64,000 nucleotides of DNA, taken from NCBI GenBank assembly GCA_951812995.1, contig CATOTD010000002.1, forward strand, positions 1 through 64,000, written 5' to 3'. Shown here piece by piece: positions 1 through 12,200 of the stretch (positions are counted from its first letter, which is position 1; each line of letters starts with the position of its first letter). The DNA comes from an uncultured Gammaproteobacteria bacterium (GTDB lineage Bacteria; Pseudomonadota; Gammaproteobacteria; Eutrophobiales; Eutrophobiaceae). Made by a program: the position numbers and the translations under genes. The notes below the pieces were generated by a model, which saw only the letters and a list, made by a program, of their open reading frames with translations, searched no databases and was not told the DNA's origin.

Positions 1-1
1 C

Positions 2-187
2 ATTATCTGTAATTACCGTGGCAATATCGTGGGAGGCAAACAAATCATGAAGTTAATAGGGCTGGATTTGGGTCCGAACCGTGTGCCATTCCAAGGTTTG
101 ACCAGTGCTGAATATGACAGCATGAAAGCTGAACTAGAAGCTATTAACTTTTTTGACTTCTGCAATCGTGTCGCCAGCGCAAAATAG
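2..187 (+). CDS. C-terminal end of a dihydrodipicolinate synthase / N-acetylneuraminate lyase family protein (5' end outside window)
   Basis: The reading frame is open from the window edge to a TAG at 185-187 and gives about 61 residues. It contains a helix reading KLIGLDLGPNRVPF followed by LTSAEYDSMKAELEAINFF. That fits the last helices of the DHDPS/NAL (class I pyruvate aldolase) family, where a GLxLGPxRxP segment is followed by an acidic helix. The catalytic Lys and Tyr would lie upstream of the window, so substrate cannot be judged; DapA itself and a sugar-acid lyase are both possible. An intergenic stretch without recognisable genes follows to about 412. Confidence 0.5.
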   Translation: MICNYRGNIVGGKQIMKLIGLDLGPNRVPFQGLTSAEYDSMKAELEAINFFDFCNRVASAK

Positions 188-412
188 TATTTAAAACATA
201 ATTCGGTTTGGCATGATGATCACGGTATCACATCTTTTGGTAGGATGATGAAACAAGTATTGTGCCTTGGTGAAGTACTAATCTAACATTGATTTTCTAA
301 ATATAGGCAAAAAAGAAAGTTTAGGCATCACTATCAATGAATATCTAGTGTCCAAATAATCGGCATATAGGTAGGATCATAATGACAGCGGTTACAACGT
401 AAGAAGTCAAAG

Positions 413-937
413 AGACTATTCATAATTTTGTGTCAAGGTAGAAGTATCGCATCTATTTGGTCATATATCCAGTGCACCATCCAGCCGACCTTCGAAGAAG
501 ATAGCCAACTGAGATAAGGTTAAATTCCAGGTATGGATCGGAATCGTCCACTTTTTACTGGCATTCTGTATGCCCAAGTACAATAACTTGAGTAAACTGT
601 TGTCATTGGGGAAACCGCCTTTGGTTTTCGTTAATTTTCGGAACTGGCGGTGTACGGCCTCAATCGAGTTGGTGATGTAAATTACGCGACGGATAGCCTC
701 AGGGTAGGGGAAGTAAATGGATAAGCTGTCCCACTTCTTTCGCCAAGACTGAATCACAATGGGATATTTATCGCCCCATAGCACCTCCAGTTCATCAAGT
801 GTCGCCTCCGCAACCTCTTTGTTCAGCGCCTGATAAACACGCTTCAGGTCGGTTAAAAAGGCCTTGTGATGCTTCGAGCCAACATAGCGTAGCGATTTGC
901 GTATTTGATGCACAATGCAGAGCTGAACCTCCGTTTA
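413..937 (-). mobile_element. IS256-family element, 3' fragment (transposase C-terminus)
   Basis: The reverse strand encodes a transposase C-terminal part, best read from about 934 to 461. It begins QLCIVHQIRKSLRYV and includes a YITNSIEAVHRQFRK segment, both typical of IS256/Mutator transposases around and after the third catalytic residue. The N-terminal two thirds, including the first two Asp, are missing. The frame meets a stop at 935-937, which marks the break. The outer end near 413-440 carries CATAATTTTGTGTCAAGG, resembling the IS256-type end seen at 4893. This is a dead relic and belongs to a different subgroup from the other IS256 copies in the window. Confidence 0.75.
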
Positions 938-1122
938 GGACTATCTCATCTAACGTGCTCGCAGATACGCATAGCCCGTCATTATTGCCTGGTTTCCAAA
1001 ATAAACTGGAACCACAAGTTTTACAAAATCCTCTTGCCGCTTGCCCTTGTTGTAATTGAAACCAACTTAATTTATTTTCGCCAGCAATGTAAATGTCTGA
1101 TAATGCGACTTTTGTAAAAGCG

Positions 1123-2280
1123 GATAACGTAAATTATCTTTCGCAAATATGAAGAGGCGGTTTTCCTTTATCTGGTTAAATAAAAAGTGACATAACCATT
1201 TATTTGACTAGGAGAAGAGTCGCCATGAGCGATGATACAAGCAAGCACTTGAACAACGTAGTCCCTATTGATGAACAGGAACTGCAAGGCCATCTCAACA
1301 AAGTGGTACTGAAGACTGTGGAAGACACCCTTAACCAGATTCTGGACGCTGAGGCTGATGCGCTGGTGGGTGCTGATCGATATGCACGCACTGAGACGCG
1401 CAAAGACGACCGGTCTGGTAGCTACACCAGGAAGTGCCACACAAGGGCCGGAGAGCTTGAGTTAAAGATGCCGAAGCTACGCAAACAGACCTTTGAGATG
1501 GCCATCATAGAGCGATACCGACACCGTGTAGCGTCTGTCGAAGAGGCACTGCTCGAGATGTATCTGGCTGGCGTATCGGTCCGACGGGTGGAGATGGCTA
1601 CCGCCGCATTCTAGGGATTGTTGAAGGTACTAAGGAGGATAAGGCGGGATGGTCAGGATTCCTGCGTCATTTGCAGGCACGCGGTCTCAAGGGCATCAGG
1701 TTGGTGCTCAGTGATGCCTGTCTTGGGCGCAAGGAGTCGATCGGTGACTTCTACCCTGAAGCTGGCTGGTAGCGTTGTATTGTGCACTTCTACCGCAACG
1801 TCTTCAGTCATGTGTCTCGTGGTCGTGTCAAAGAAGTCTCTCGCATGTTGCAGGCTATCCATGCATCTGAATATCTGGAAGTAGCCAGGCATAAGGCCAC
1901 GGAGGTCGAGAAGAAACTCAGGGACATGAAGTTATCGAGTGTAGCGGATTGGCTGGGTAGTGCATGGAAGAGACCCTGACGTATTATCGGTTTCTGGCAG
2001 AGCACTGGATTCGCATTCGGACTAACAATCCTTTGGAACAAATCATTCGAGAAATCAGGCGGCGAACACGAGTAGTGTGTGCATTCCCGGATGGCAACTC
2101 GGCGTTGATGCTTTGTGCGGCAAGGCTAAGACACATCGCGGGGAGCTAGTGGGGAACGCGGAAATATCTGAACATGGATTTGCTCCGAGAGATGGATAAA
2201 GAAAAGGACTTTCAGATCGCGTAACAACTAGATTTAAGGGAAAGCCAAATCAGAAAGTGCGAAAGATTATTGACACTACC
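1123..2280 (+). mobile_element. IS256-family element, copy A1 (transposase pseudogene)
   Basis: The transposase starts at ATG 1225 (GGAGAAG just upstream) and reads as an IS256 N-terminus with ALVGADRYARTETRKD and KMPKLRKQTFEMA. It is broken three ways. A 211-bp deletion after about 1592, relative to copy A2, shifts the frame. TAG at 1771-1773 replaces CAG in the GWQRC motif. A one-base loss near 1963 puts the C-terminal part (1964-2149) in another frame. The right end is a 9-bp GACACTACC ending at 2280; the left end near 1123 has the matching inverted repeat with the core ATCTTTCGCA. The right end abuts the interior of element C1. No target duplication was found. Confidence 0.8.
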
Positions 2281-3019
2281 TTCGATTCCCTGACACCCTA
2301 TTCAATCGACAGAAAATGCTTCTGACCCCGGCTGTTCACGCCGATGATGACCAGGCAACACAATCGACCATCGTCACCTCGAAGACCACTGTAGATGCCA
2401 TCAGTCCAGATATAGACCCATTCATTAGACACGGAACGTGTACACCATTGCTTGTATGTAGCTTCCCATTGCCGTTTCAAACGACCCACGACATTGGCCG
2501 ATAAACCTTTGGCCTCCAGTCCGACAATCGCTTCCAGTGCACTTTGCATCTGACCACTCGAAACACCTTTCAAATAAAGCCAGGGAATCGCCGCATCCAG
2601 GGTCGCTGTGCGCCGGATGTAGGGCGGTACAAGCAAAGATTGAAAGCTCGCCGACTCACCCTCACGGCTACGGATATTGGGCACCTCGACGCTGACCTTA
2701 CCAACCCCGATGATGCTCTCTCGTTCTGGATGATGACCGCTACGGACAACACGCTGGTATCCGTCAGTCTTTTTTTGATCATCATACTGCGTCATCAACT
2801 CATCTAGCTCTGCCTAGACCGCTTCGGTGATTAACTGCTTCGCACCAGATCTGAGTAACTCTGTCAGTGGATCAATGCCCTCTGGTGTACCCAGATCAAT
2901 CACAGTATTGTTTGTCATGTGGCGTACTCCTCTTGTTACTTTCGATTGCTAGACAAAACCGATTTCAGCAAGGCACGCCGCATACTTCAACCTCTTCAGA
3001 CACCAGATCCGGTTATAAC
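2281..3019 (-). mobile_element. IS256-family element, copy C1 (truncated transposase pseudogene)
   Basis: The reverse strand encodes the first half of an IS256-type transposase starting at ATG 2918. It carries the conserved VYIWTDGIYSGLRGDDGRLC segment with the first catalytic Asp. Codons read as CAG (Gln) and GAG (Glu) in sister copies are TAG here near 2815 and 2301, so it is inactive. The terminal repeat GAGTTATAACCG lies at 3008-3019. The 3' half is missing: the sequence stops at 2281 exactly where A1 ends. Sister copies lie at 37267-38216 (C2) and 54120-55491 (C3). Confidence 0.8.
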
Positions 3020-3340
3020 TCGATTGAGCAGGTGATGACCGACTATGGCTTGAGGGTATCGAGCAAAGTTCTCCAATAGGGTACTCAAGGCAATGGGTAT
3101 CGCCCACCTGTTTACTCGGCCTTACACACCAAGAACCAACGGCAAGGCCGAGCGATTCATACAAACAATGCTCAGAGAGTGGGTATACGCGACGCGTTAT
3201 CAAACTTCTCATCTTAGGGCCAAAGCATTACTACCGTGGATTCATGACTACAACTGGCATCGACCTCACGGTAGTATAGGAAATCAACCACCCATCTCTC
3301 GGATAGCTCGCATGAACAGCCTATTCCCAGATCACACTTA
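3020..3340 (+). mobile_element. IS481-family element, 3' fragment (transposase C-terminus)
   Basis: From 3093 the frame reads GIAHLFTRPYTPRTNGKAER, then a LREW motif, YNWHRPHGSIG and PPISR. This is the end of an IS481-type integrase-core transposase, where the NGKAER Glu is the third catalytic residue. An upstream remnant QVMTDYG at about 3030 matches the second-Asp motif but is out of frame. The terminal sequence GCTCGCATGAACAGCCTATT at the right end matches the inverted end at 41555-41590, so the N-terminal piece at 41164-41590 belongs to the same family. It is split and inactive. Confidence 0.75.
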
Positions 3341-3957
3341 GACACCTGAAAGAACGAGGGTTGAAGGGTATCCGACTTGTGATCAATGATGCCTGTCTGA
3401 GATTGAAAGAATCGATTGGAGATTTTTACCCTGATGCTGGCTGGCAGTGCTGTATTGTTAACTGCTATCGCAATATCTTCAGCCATGTGCCGCGAACACG
3501 GGTCAAAGAAGTTTCCAGAATGTTGAAGGCGATCCACGCTTCTGAGGACCTTGAGTCAGCCAGGAACAAAACTGTTGCGATTGAGACGAAGCTGAGAGAC
3601 ATGAAGCTGGGTGTGGTAGCGGACTGGGTGCACCAACACGTTGCAGAGACGCTGACTTACTATGAATTTCCAGCGGAGCACTGGATACTGTATCCGCACG
3701 AACGATCTGCTGTAGAGGATCATTCGAGAAATCAGGCGGCGAACACGAGTAGTGGGTGCATTCCCGGATGGCAACTCGGCGTTGATGCTTTGTGCGGCAA
3801 GGCTGAGGCACATTGCCGGGAGCTAGTGGGGAACACGGAAATATCTGAACATGGATTTGCTCCAAGAGATGGATAAGGAGAAAGCGTTTCAGCTTGGGTC
3901 ATGACCAGATTTAGGGGAACCGCCTCTTCAAATTTGCGAAAGATTCTTGACACTACC
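3341..3957 (+). mobile_element. IS256-family element, copy A4 (3' fragment, diverged from A1/A2)
   Basis: The reading frame at 3361-3876 matches the middle and end of the A-type transposase: GIRLVINDACLRLKESIGDF, CYRNIFSHVPRTRVKEVSRM and ETLTYYEFPAEHW. The second catalytic Asp would be in the NDAC motif. It differs from A1/A2 at many positions, so it is an older or separate lineage. Unlike them it still has the VHQHVAETL junction in one frame. A frameshift follows near 3705. The right end GACACTACC is at 3949-3957. The 5' part is absent. Confidence 0.75.
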
Positions 3958-4240
3958 GCTTTTTTTCATCAATTGACGAGTTTATGGTACTGCCCTCTCT
4001 TTGCACATAATAATACAAAGCATCAGGAATATGAATGAAGCTTGACTGTGTTTTCAGAAGTAGCTCAAATACAATAGGCATATCCTCATAATAACCAGCC
4101 GGAAACCGGATATTGTCAAATAAGTATGTTTTGAATAGCATCATCGTGGCAGACAAAGATAGCTTACAAGCTATTTGCATACTTATATCATCTTGCCAGT
4201 CAATAACACTGTCTGGTATATCAGCAAAAGGCTTACGCTG
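3953..4240 (-). pseudogene. Glycosyltransferase family 2 fragment stranded between two IS elements
   Basis: The reverse strand encodes about 95 residues, with ATMMLFKTYLFDNIRFPAGY, YEDMPIVFELLLK and DALYYYVQREGSTINSS. This resembles the region after the catalytic centre of GT-A (family 2) glycosyltransferases, where a Y-E-D motif and a YYYRxRxGS motif follow each other. The 5' side is replaced by the end of IS copy D3 (4241 onward) and the 3' side by the end of IS copy A4. The stop at 3953 lies in the A4 end. No DxD metal site remains, so it is non-functional, a remnant of a lost surface-polysaccharide gene. Confidence 0.65.
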
Positions 4241-4880
4241 AGATAGTCCCAAGAACTGTGTAACTGCTTATCATTGATTATTACCCTGAAGGGGCTGAGG
4301 ATAAGCACATGCAACCCGAAGCAATCAAGTCACTGGCACGTGAAACTGCCAGGGGCATCAAAACCGAAGAAGACCTGTATACGTTCCGTCAGGCATTGAC
4401 CAGGGTAACCATTGAGGCAGCACTGAATGCCGAGCTCGATGAACACCTTGGCTATGCCAGACATGAGTAGGCAGGAAAATCCAATAGCCGCAATGGTCGC
4501 AGTCATAAAATGCTACGCACTGAAGAGGGCGCATTCGAGCTGGAAACACCACGCGACAGAAAGGGTAGCTTGGTGCCAGCACTGGTCAAGCAACACCCAT
4601 CTCGCTACACCGGTATGGATGACAAGATTCTCAGTCTCTATGCCAAAGGCAATACCACCTGTGACATTGTCGCGCTGTTTCAGGAAATGTAGGGCGTGGC
4701 GGTCTCAACCAGCCTGCTCTTGCGCGTGACAGCAAAGGTGATTGCGTGGCAATCGGCCACTGGTGCTGATATACCCCAGCGCATACCTTGACTGCATAGT
4801 CGTTAAAATCCGCCAGGACAAGAAAGTCATCAACAAGGCTGTCTATCTGGCACTGGGCGTGAACCTGGACGGGCACAAAG
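4241..4880 (+). mobile_element. IS256-family element, copy D3 (5' half)
   Basis: Starts with the terminal repeat AGATAGTCCCAAGAACTGTG. The transposase would start at ATG 4309 (MQPEAIKSLA). It shows EHLGYARHE, the ETPRDRKGS strand and MDDKILSLYAKGNTT, all typical of IS256 N-terminal halves. It has in-frame TAG codons after GYARHE (about 4468) and after LFQEM (about 4690), and a frameshift near 4747 before [13 protein letters not shown], where the first catalytic Asp sits. It is cut off at about 4880 by copy D1. The sequence seems identical, base for base, to the reverse complement of D2 (55648-56287). Confidence 0.8.
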
Positions 4881-6178
4881 AGAGCCTTTCCCGAATTCTG
4901 TGTAACTGCCGTTGGTTAAACGAAGTCCTTTAGTCGGTCTTCGAATTCGATCATAAAGCGATTCATCGCTGGTTTCCAATATTTAATCGACATAGTCCAC
5001 TGCTTTGATGCATCTTGAATGGCCAGATAGCTCACCTTTCTGGTAGCGTCATCGGTTGGGAACAACTTACGTTTTTTGATGGCTTTCCTGATGACGCTGT
5101 TGAGCGATGCAATGGCGTTGGTGGTATAGATTGCCTTGCGCAAGTCCTGCGGGTAATCAAACAGGGTGTTGAGGTTCTGCCAATGACTCTGCCAGGAACG
5201 GCTGGTCTTAGGGTATTTGGCATCCCATTCGTCACCAAAGACATCAAGCACCAACAGTGCTTCCGCCTCCGTAGCTGACTGGTAGATTTGCTACAAGTCG
5301 ACTACAACCGCCTTGTAGTCCTTCCAGGTAACATACTGCATCGCGTGCCTGATCCTATGCACAATGCATCGCTAGATGCGGGTTTGCGGGTAGACGGTAT
5401 TGATGAGATCAGGAAAACTCTTGAGTCCGTCAACACAGGCAATCAGGATGTCTCGTACACCGCGGTTATGAAGTTCGGTCAAGACATTGAGCCAGAACTT
5501 GGCACCTTCGTGCTCTGACAGCCACAGCCCTAAAAGCGCTTTGTGCCTGTCCAGGTTCACGCCCAGTGCCAGATAGACAGCCTTGTTGATGACTTTCTTG
5601 TCCTGGCGGATTGTAACGACTATGCAGTCAAGGTATGTAATGGGGTATATCAGTGCTAGTGGCCGATTGCCACGCAATCACCTTTTCTGTCACACACGAG
5701 AGCAGGCTGATTGAGACCGCCACGCCCTACATTTCCTGAAACAGCGCGACAATGTCACAGGTGGTATTGCCTTTGGCATAGAGACTGAGAATCTTGTCAT
5801 CCATACCGGTGTAGCGAGATGGGTGTTGCTTGACCAGTGCTGGCGCAAAGCTACCCTCTCTGTCGCGGGGTGTTTCCAGCTCGAATGCGCCCTCTTCAGT
5901 GCACAGCATTTTATGACTGCGACCATTACGGTTATTGGATTTTCCGGCCTACTCATGTCTGGCATAGCCAAGGTGTTCATCGAACTCGGCATTCAGTGCC
6001 GCCTCAATGCTTACCCTGGTCAATGCCTGACGAAACGTATACAGGTCTTCTTCGGTTTTGATGCCCCTGGCAGTTTCACGTGCCAGTGATTTGATTGCTT
6101 CGGGTTGCATGTGCTTATCCTCAGCCCCTTCGGGGTAATAATCAATGATAAGCAGTTACATAGTTTTTGGGGCTGTCT
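4881..6178 (-). mobile_element. IS256-family element, copy D1 (full length, 1298 bp, transposase pseudogene)
   Basis: Both ends are visible: TTTCCCGAATTCTGTGTAAC near 4887 and the complement of AGACAGCCCCAAAAACTATG ending at 6178. Reading on the reverse strand from ATG 6110, the transposase has the same two in-frame TAG codons and the same frameshift as D2 and D3. It also has further stops in the central region. The C-terminal part at 5254-4921 (VFGDEWDAKYPKTSRSWQ, YTTNAIASLN) is well preserved and has the IS256 YTTNxIE-like motif, here YTTNAIA. That motif lacks the usual Glu, so a catalytic residue may also be lost. The element lies directly against D3, head to head. Confidence 0.8.
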
Positions 6179-6297
6179 TAAACAGTACTTTACAAATACT
6201 TCAAAAAAATCGCATCCTCGTCGTTTAGCACCTCGCATCCATCAGGCATTGAACGTATTACAGTGCTCAAGTCATTAGCCCGTCGTCTATCAAACCG

Positions 6298-9200
6298 TTA
6301 GATAACACTGGAATCTGGCACAACCAAACCAGCTACCTCATTATTCAAAATCTTCGTCGTTTCCGTGTCAATGCTATCCATCTGGTACCGGGTGCCACTA
6401 AACCAACTGTCCACTATCAAACTGTCATCCGTACCCGTGATGTTGATATGCAGATCATTGTCAACACGGTTAAAAATCAGATCATCTATATCAAGACCGA
6501 CAAAATTAATACTGTCACGACCGGCCGCATCTTTACTATATATCGTGTCCTGACCATAACCCCTCGTAAACAAATAGGTATCATTGCCCCGGCCACCATA
6601 TAGCGCGTCATTGCCCCGGCCACCCTCCAACCAGTCATCGCCGTTTCCACCATACATCGTGTCATTGTCATCACCACCATCCAGCGTGTCATCGCCGTCC
6701 CCACCACGCAATGTGTCATTGCCCACATCGCCAAACAGCCGGTCATTGCCCGCATCACCATTTAGCTTGTCATTGCCATCACCACCATGTAGCGTGTCAT
6801 TGCCCACATCGCCAAACAGCCGGTCATTGCCCGCATCACCATACAGGCTGTCATTGTCCGCATAACCATAAACGACATCATCCCCACCTAAGGCACGGAT
6901 TGTATTAGCACTGGCATCGCCATGTAGCACGTCATCACCCGCGGTTGGTGCATTAGCCAGTTGTTTCAGTTTATCGGTATTCCAGATGGCATAAATGTCA
7001 TGCCAGCTACCAGCTCCGTTAAACTCAACGGCATCAATTTCATAGTCACTACCCTTAAAGAATTTCCGCACAGTAACCGTCTCTTCAGTGCTTGTTATGG
7101 TAAGTAGCAGATCATTCTCATCACGCGCTACCTTGACATCTTGCGGCGTAATGCCATAAAAGAAACGTATGACATCATGACTGCTGGTAGTGCGGTCGTA
7201 GTTGTTTACAATAATATTGCTATCACCACCTCCGACAATCAGGTAAATATCATCGCCATCGCCACCATACAACTTGTCATCGCCATCGCCACCATACAAC
7301 TTGTCATCGCCATCGCCACCATCCAGCGTGTCATCGCCATCGCCACCATCCAGCGTGTCATCGCCGTCGCCACCATACAGCTTGTCATTGCCCGCACGGC
7401 TAAGCAGTCGGTCATTGCCCGCCTCACCATACAGCCGGTCATCGCCCGCCTCACCATGAACGACATCATCTCCACCTAAGGCACGGATTGTATTAGCACT
7501 GGCATCACCATACAGCAGGTCATCACCCTCGGTCGGTGTATTAGTCAGTTGTTTCAGTTTATCGGTATTCCAGACAGTACCGTCCACAAACTCAACGACA
7601 TCAAGTTCATAATCACTACCCTTAAAGAATTTCCGCACAGTAACCGTCTCTTCAGTGCTTGCTATGGTAAGTAGCAGATCACCCCCATCACGCGCTACCT
7701 TGACCTCCTCTGACGTAATGCCATCAAGGAAACGTATGACATCATGACTGCTGGCATTGGTGTCATGGTTGGCTACAATAGTATTACCTTCACCTTTGGC
7801 AATCAGGTAAACATCATCGCCATCGCCACCATACAGCGTGTCATTGCCATCGCCACCACGTAGCACGTCATTACCATCATCACCATAAAGCCTGTCATTA
7901 CCCGCCTCACCATAAACGATGTCGTCCCCACCTAAGGCACGGATTGTATTATCACCCGCATCACCATACAGCACGTCATCACCCTCGGTTGGTGTATTAG
8001 CCAGTTGTTTCAGTGTAGTAGTATTCCAGACAGTACCGTCCGTAAACTTGACGGCATCGATTTCATAATCACTACCCTTAAAGAACTTCCGCACAGTAAC
8101 CGTCTCTTCAGTGCTTGCTATGGTGAGTAGCAGATCACCTCCATCACGCGCTACCTTGACATCTTGCGGCGTAATGCCATCAAGGAAACGTATGACATCA
8201 TGACTGCTGGCATTGGTGTCATGGTTGGCTGCAATAGTATTACCTCCACCTTTGGCAATCAGGTAAACATCATGGCCATCGCCACCATGCAGAATGCTAT
8301 TACCATCACCACCATACAGAATGTCATTACCATCGCCACCATACAGCTTGTCCTTACCATCACCACCATACAACCAGTCATTGCCATCGCCACCATACAG
8401 CCTGTCATTGCCAGTCCAACCATGCAACCAGTCATTGCCCGCATCACCATACAGGCTGTCATTGTCCGCATCACCATACAACCTGTCATTGCCATCGCCA
8501 CCATGCAGACTGTCATTGCCGTCGCCACCAAACAGCTTGTCATCGCCCACATCACCAAACAGCTTGTCATTGTCCGCATCACCATGCAACGTGTCATCGC
8601 CCACATCGCCATACAGCCTGTCATCGCCCACATCACCATGCAACTCGTCATCGCCAGTGCCGCCATGCAGTCGGTCATTGCCCGCATGACCATACAGCGT
8701 GTCATTGCCCGCATCGCCAAGTAGCCGGTCATTGCCCGCATCACCATACAGCCTGTCATCGCCCGCCTCACCATAAACGACATCATCCCCACCTAAGGCA
8801 CGGATTGTATTAGCACTGGTATTACCATACAGCACGTCATCACCCTCGGTTGGTTTTGTCATAGCCAGTTGTTTCAGTGTAGTAGTATTCCAGACAGTGC
8901 CGTCCACAAACTTGACGGCATCGATTTCATAATCACTACCCTTAAAGAACTTCCGCACAGTAACCGTCTCTTCAGTGCTTGCTATGGTGAGTAGCAGATC
9001 ACCTCCATCACGCGCTACCTTGACATCTTGCGGCGTAATACCAGGGAGGAAACGTATGAAATCATTGCTACTGGCATTGGTGTCATGGTTGGCTACAATA
9101 GTATTACCTTCACCTTTGGCAATCAGGTAAACATCATGGCCATCGCCACCATACAGCGTGTCATTGCCATCGCCACCATGCAGACTATCATGACCATCGC

Positions 9201-12200
9201 CACCATCCAGCCTGTCATCGCCATCGCCACCACGTAGCACGTCATTACCATCATCACCATAAAGCCTGTCATTACCCGCATCACCATAAACGACATCATC
9301 TCCACCTAAGGCACGGATTGTATTAGCACTGGTATCACCATACAGCACGTCATCACCCTCGGTTGGTGTATTAGCCAGTTGTTTCAGTGTAGTAGTATTC
9401 CAGACAGTGCCGTCCGCAAACTCAACAGAATCGAACTCATAGTCACTACCCGTAAAGAATTTCTGCACAGTAACCGTCTCTGCGGTGCTTTCTATGGTGA
9501 GTAGCAGATTACTATACCTATCACGCGCTACCTTGACATCCTGTGACGTAATGCCATCAAGGAAACGTATGACATCATGACTGCTGGTATTGTAATCAAG
9601 GTTGTTTACAATAGTATTGCCATCACCTCCAGCAATCAGGTAAACATCATTGCCATCGCCACCATACAACCAGTCATTGCCCGCACCACCATCCAACTTG
9701 TCATCGCCACCTCTACCATAAAGCGCGTCATCGCCATCGTCACCATACAGCTTGTCATCGCCAGTCCAACCATCCAGAAAGTCATTGCCACTGCCACCAT
9801 ACAGCTTGTCATCGCCAGTCCAACCATCCAGCGTGTCATTACCATCGCCACCATGCAGACTGTCATTACCATCGCCACCATATAGCGTGTCATGGCCCGC
9901 ATCACCAAACAGCTTGTCATCGCCACTTCTACCATAAAGCGTGTCATGGCCATCGTCACCATACAGCTTGTCATCGCCACTGTTACCATCCAGAAAGTCA
10001 TTGCCACTGCCACCATACAGCGTGTCATGGCCCAAGTCGCCAAACAGCTTGTCATTACCATCGCCACCCTTCAAATTATCATTGCCACTGCCGCCATACA
10101 GCTTGTCATCGTCGATCCCACCATCCAGCTTGTCATCGCCACTTCTACCATACAGCGTGTCATGGCCCGCATCACCATTTAGCTTGTCATGGCCATCGTA
10201 ACCATCCAGAAAGTCATTGCCACTGCCACCATACAGTGCGTCATTGCCAGTCCGACCAAGCAACCAGTCATCGCCATCGTCACCATACAGCTTGTCATCG
10301 CCACTGCCACCATACAGTGCGTCATCACCAATCCCACCATACAGCTTGTCATCGCCCAAGTCGCCAAACAGCGTGTCATTGCCATCGCCACCATGGAGCG
10401 CGTCATTGCCATCGCCACCACTTAGCGTGTCATCGCCAATCCCACCATCCAGCGTGTCATTGCCACTTCTACCATACAGCGTGTCATGGCCCGCACCACC
10501 ATTTAGCTTGTCATTACCCAAGTGACCATCCAGTGTGTCATTGCCACTGGCACCATCCAGCTTGTCATCGCCAGTCCAACCATTCAGCTTGTCATTACCA
10601 TCGCCACCATACAGCTTGTCATCGCCATCGCCACCATGGAGCGTGTCATCACCAATCCCACCATACAGCTTGTCATCGCCATTTCTACCATACAGCTTGT
10701 CATTGCCAGCACCACCATTTAGCTTGTCATGGCCATCGTTACCATCCAGATAGTCATCGCCAGCCCAACCATTCAGCTTGTCATTACCATCGCCACCATA
10801 CAGCTTGTCATCGCCATCGCCACCACTCAACGTGTCATCACCATCGCCACCATGCAACGGGTCGCTAACCTCGGTTGATGCAATAGCCAGTTGTTTCAGT
10901 GTAGTAGTATTCCAGACAGTACCGTCCACAAACTTGACGGCATCGATTTCATAATCACTACCCTCAAAAAACTTCCGCACAGTAACCGTCTCTTCAGTGC
11001 TTGCTATGGTGAGTAGCAGATCACCCCCATCACGCGCTACCTTGATATCTTGCGGCGTAATGCCAGAGAGGAAACGTATGACATCATGACTGCTAGTATT
11101 GGTGTCATGGTTGACTACAATGGTATGGCCATCACCTTTGATAATCAGATAAACATCATGGCCATCGCCACCATGCAGACTATCATTGCCATCGCCACCA
11201 TGCAGTGCGTCATCACCACTGCCACCATGCAGTGCGTCATCACCACTGCCACCATACAGCTTGTCATTGCCAATCCCACCATACAGCTTGTCATCGCCAG
11301 CCCAACCAAACAGCGTGTCATTGCCATCGCCACCATGGAGCGCGTCATTGCCATCGTCACCATGGAGCGTGTCATCACCACTGCCACCATGGAGCGTGTC
11401 ATTGCCACTTCTACCATACAGCTTGTCATCACCACTGCCACCATACAGCTTGTCATTGCCATCGTTACCATCCAGATAGTCATCGCCACTGCCACCATAC
11501 AGCTTGTCATCGCCACTGCCACCATACAGCGTGTCATGGCCATCGTTACCATCCAGATAGTCATCGCCAGCCCAACCATGCAACTCGTCATTGCCCATGC
11601 CACCCTTCAGTGTGTCATTGCCATCGCCACCACTCAGCGTGTCATCACCAATCCCACCATCCAGCTTGTCATCGCCACTTCTACCATAAAGCGTGTCATG
11701 TCCCGCATCACCATTTAGCTTGTCATGGCCATCGTTACCATCCAGATAGTCATCGCCACTGCCACCATACAGTCCGTCATCGCCACTGCCACCATACAGC
11801 TTGTCATGGCCATCGTTACCATCCAGATAGTCATCGCCAGCCCAACCATACAGCTTGTCATCGCCACTGCCACCATGGAGCGTGTCATTGCCACTTCTAC
11901 CATACAGCTTGTCATCGCCACTGCCACCATACAGCGTGTCATGGCCATCGTTACCATCCAGATAGTCATCGCCAGCCCAACCATCCAACGTGTCATCGCC
12001 AGCCCCACCATACAGCGTGTCATCGCCCCAACTACCATACAACTTGTCATCGCCATCGCCACCATTCAGAAAGTCATTGCCACTGCCACCATACAGCTTG
12101 TCATCGCCACTTCTACCATACAGCCAGTCATTGCCATCGTCACCATACAACTTGTCATCGCCACTGCCACCATACAGTCCGTCATCGCCACTGCCACCAT

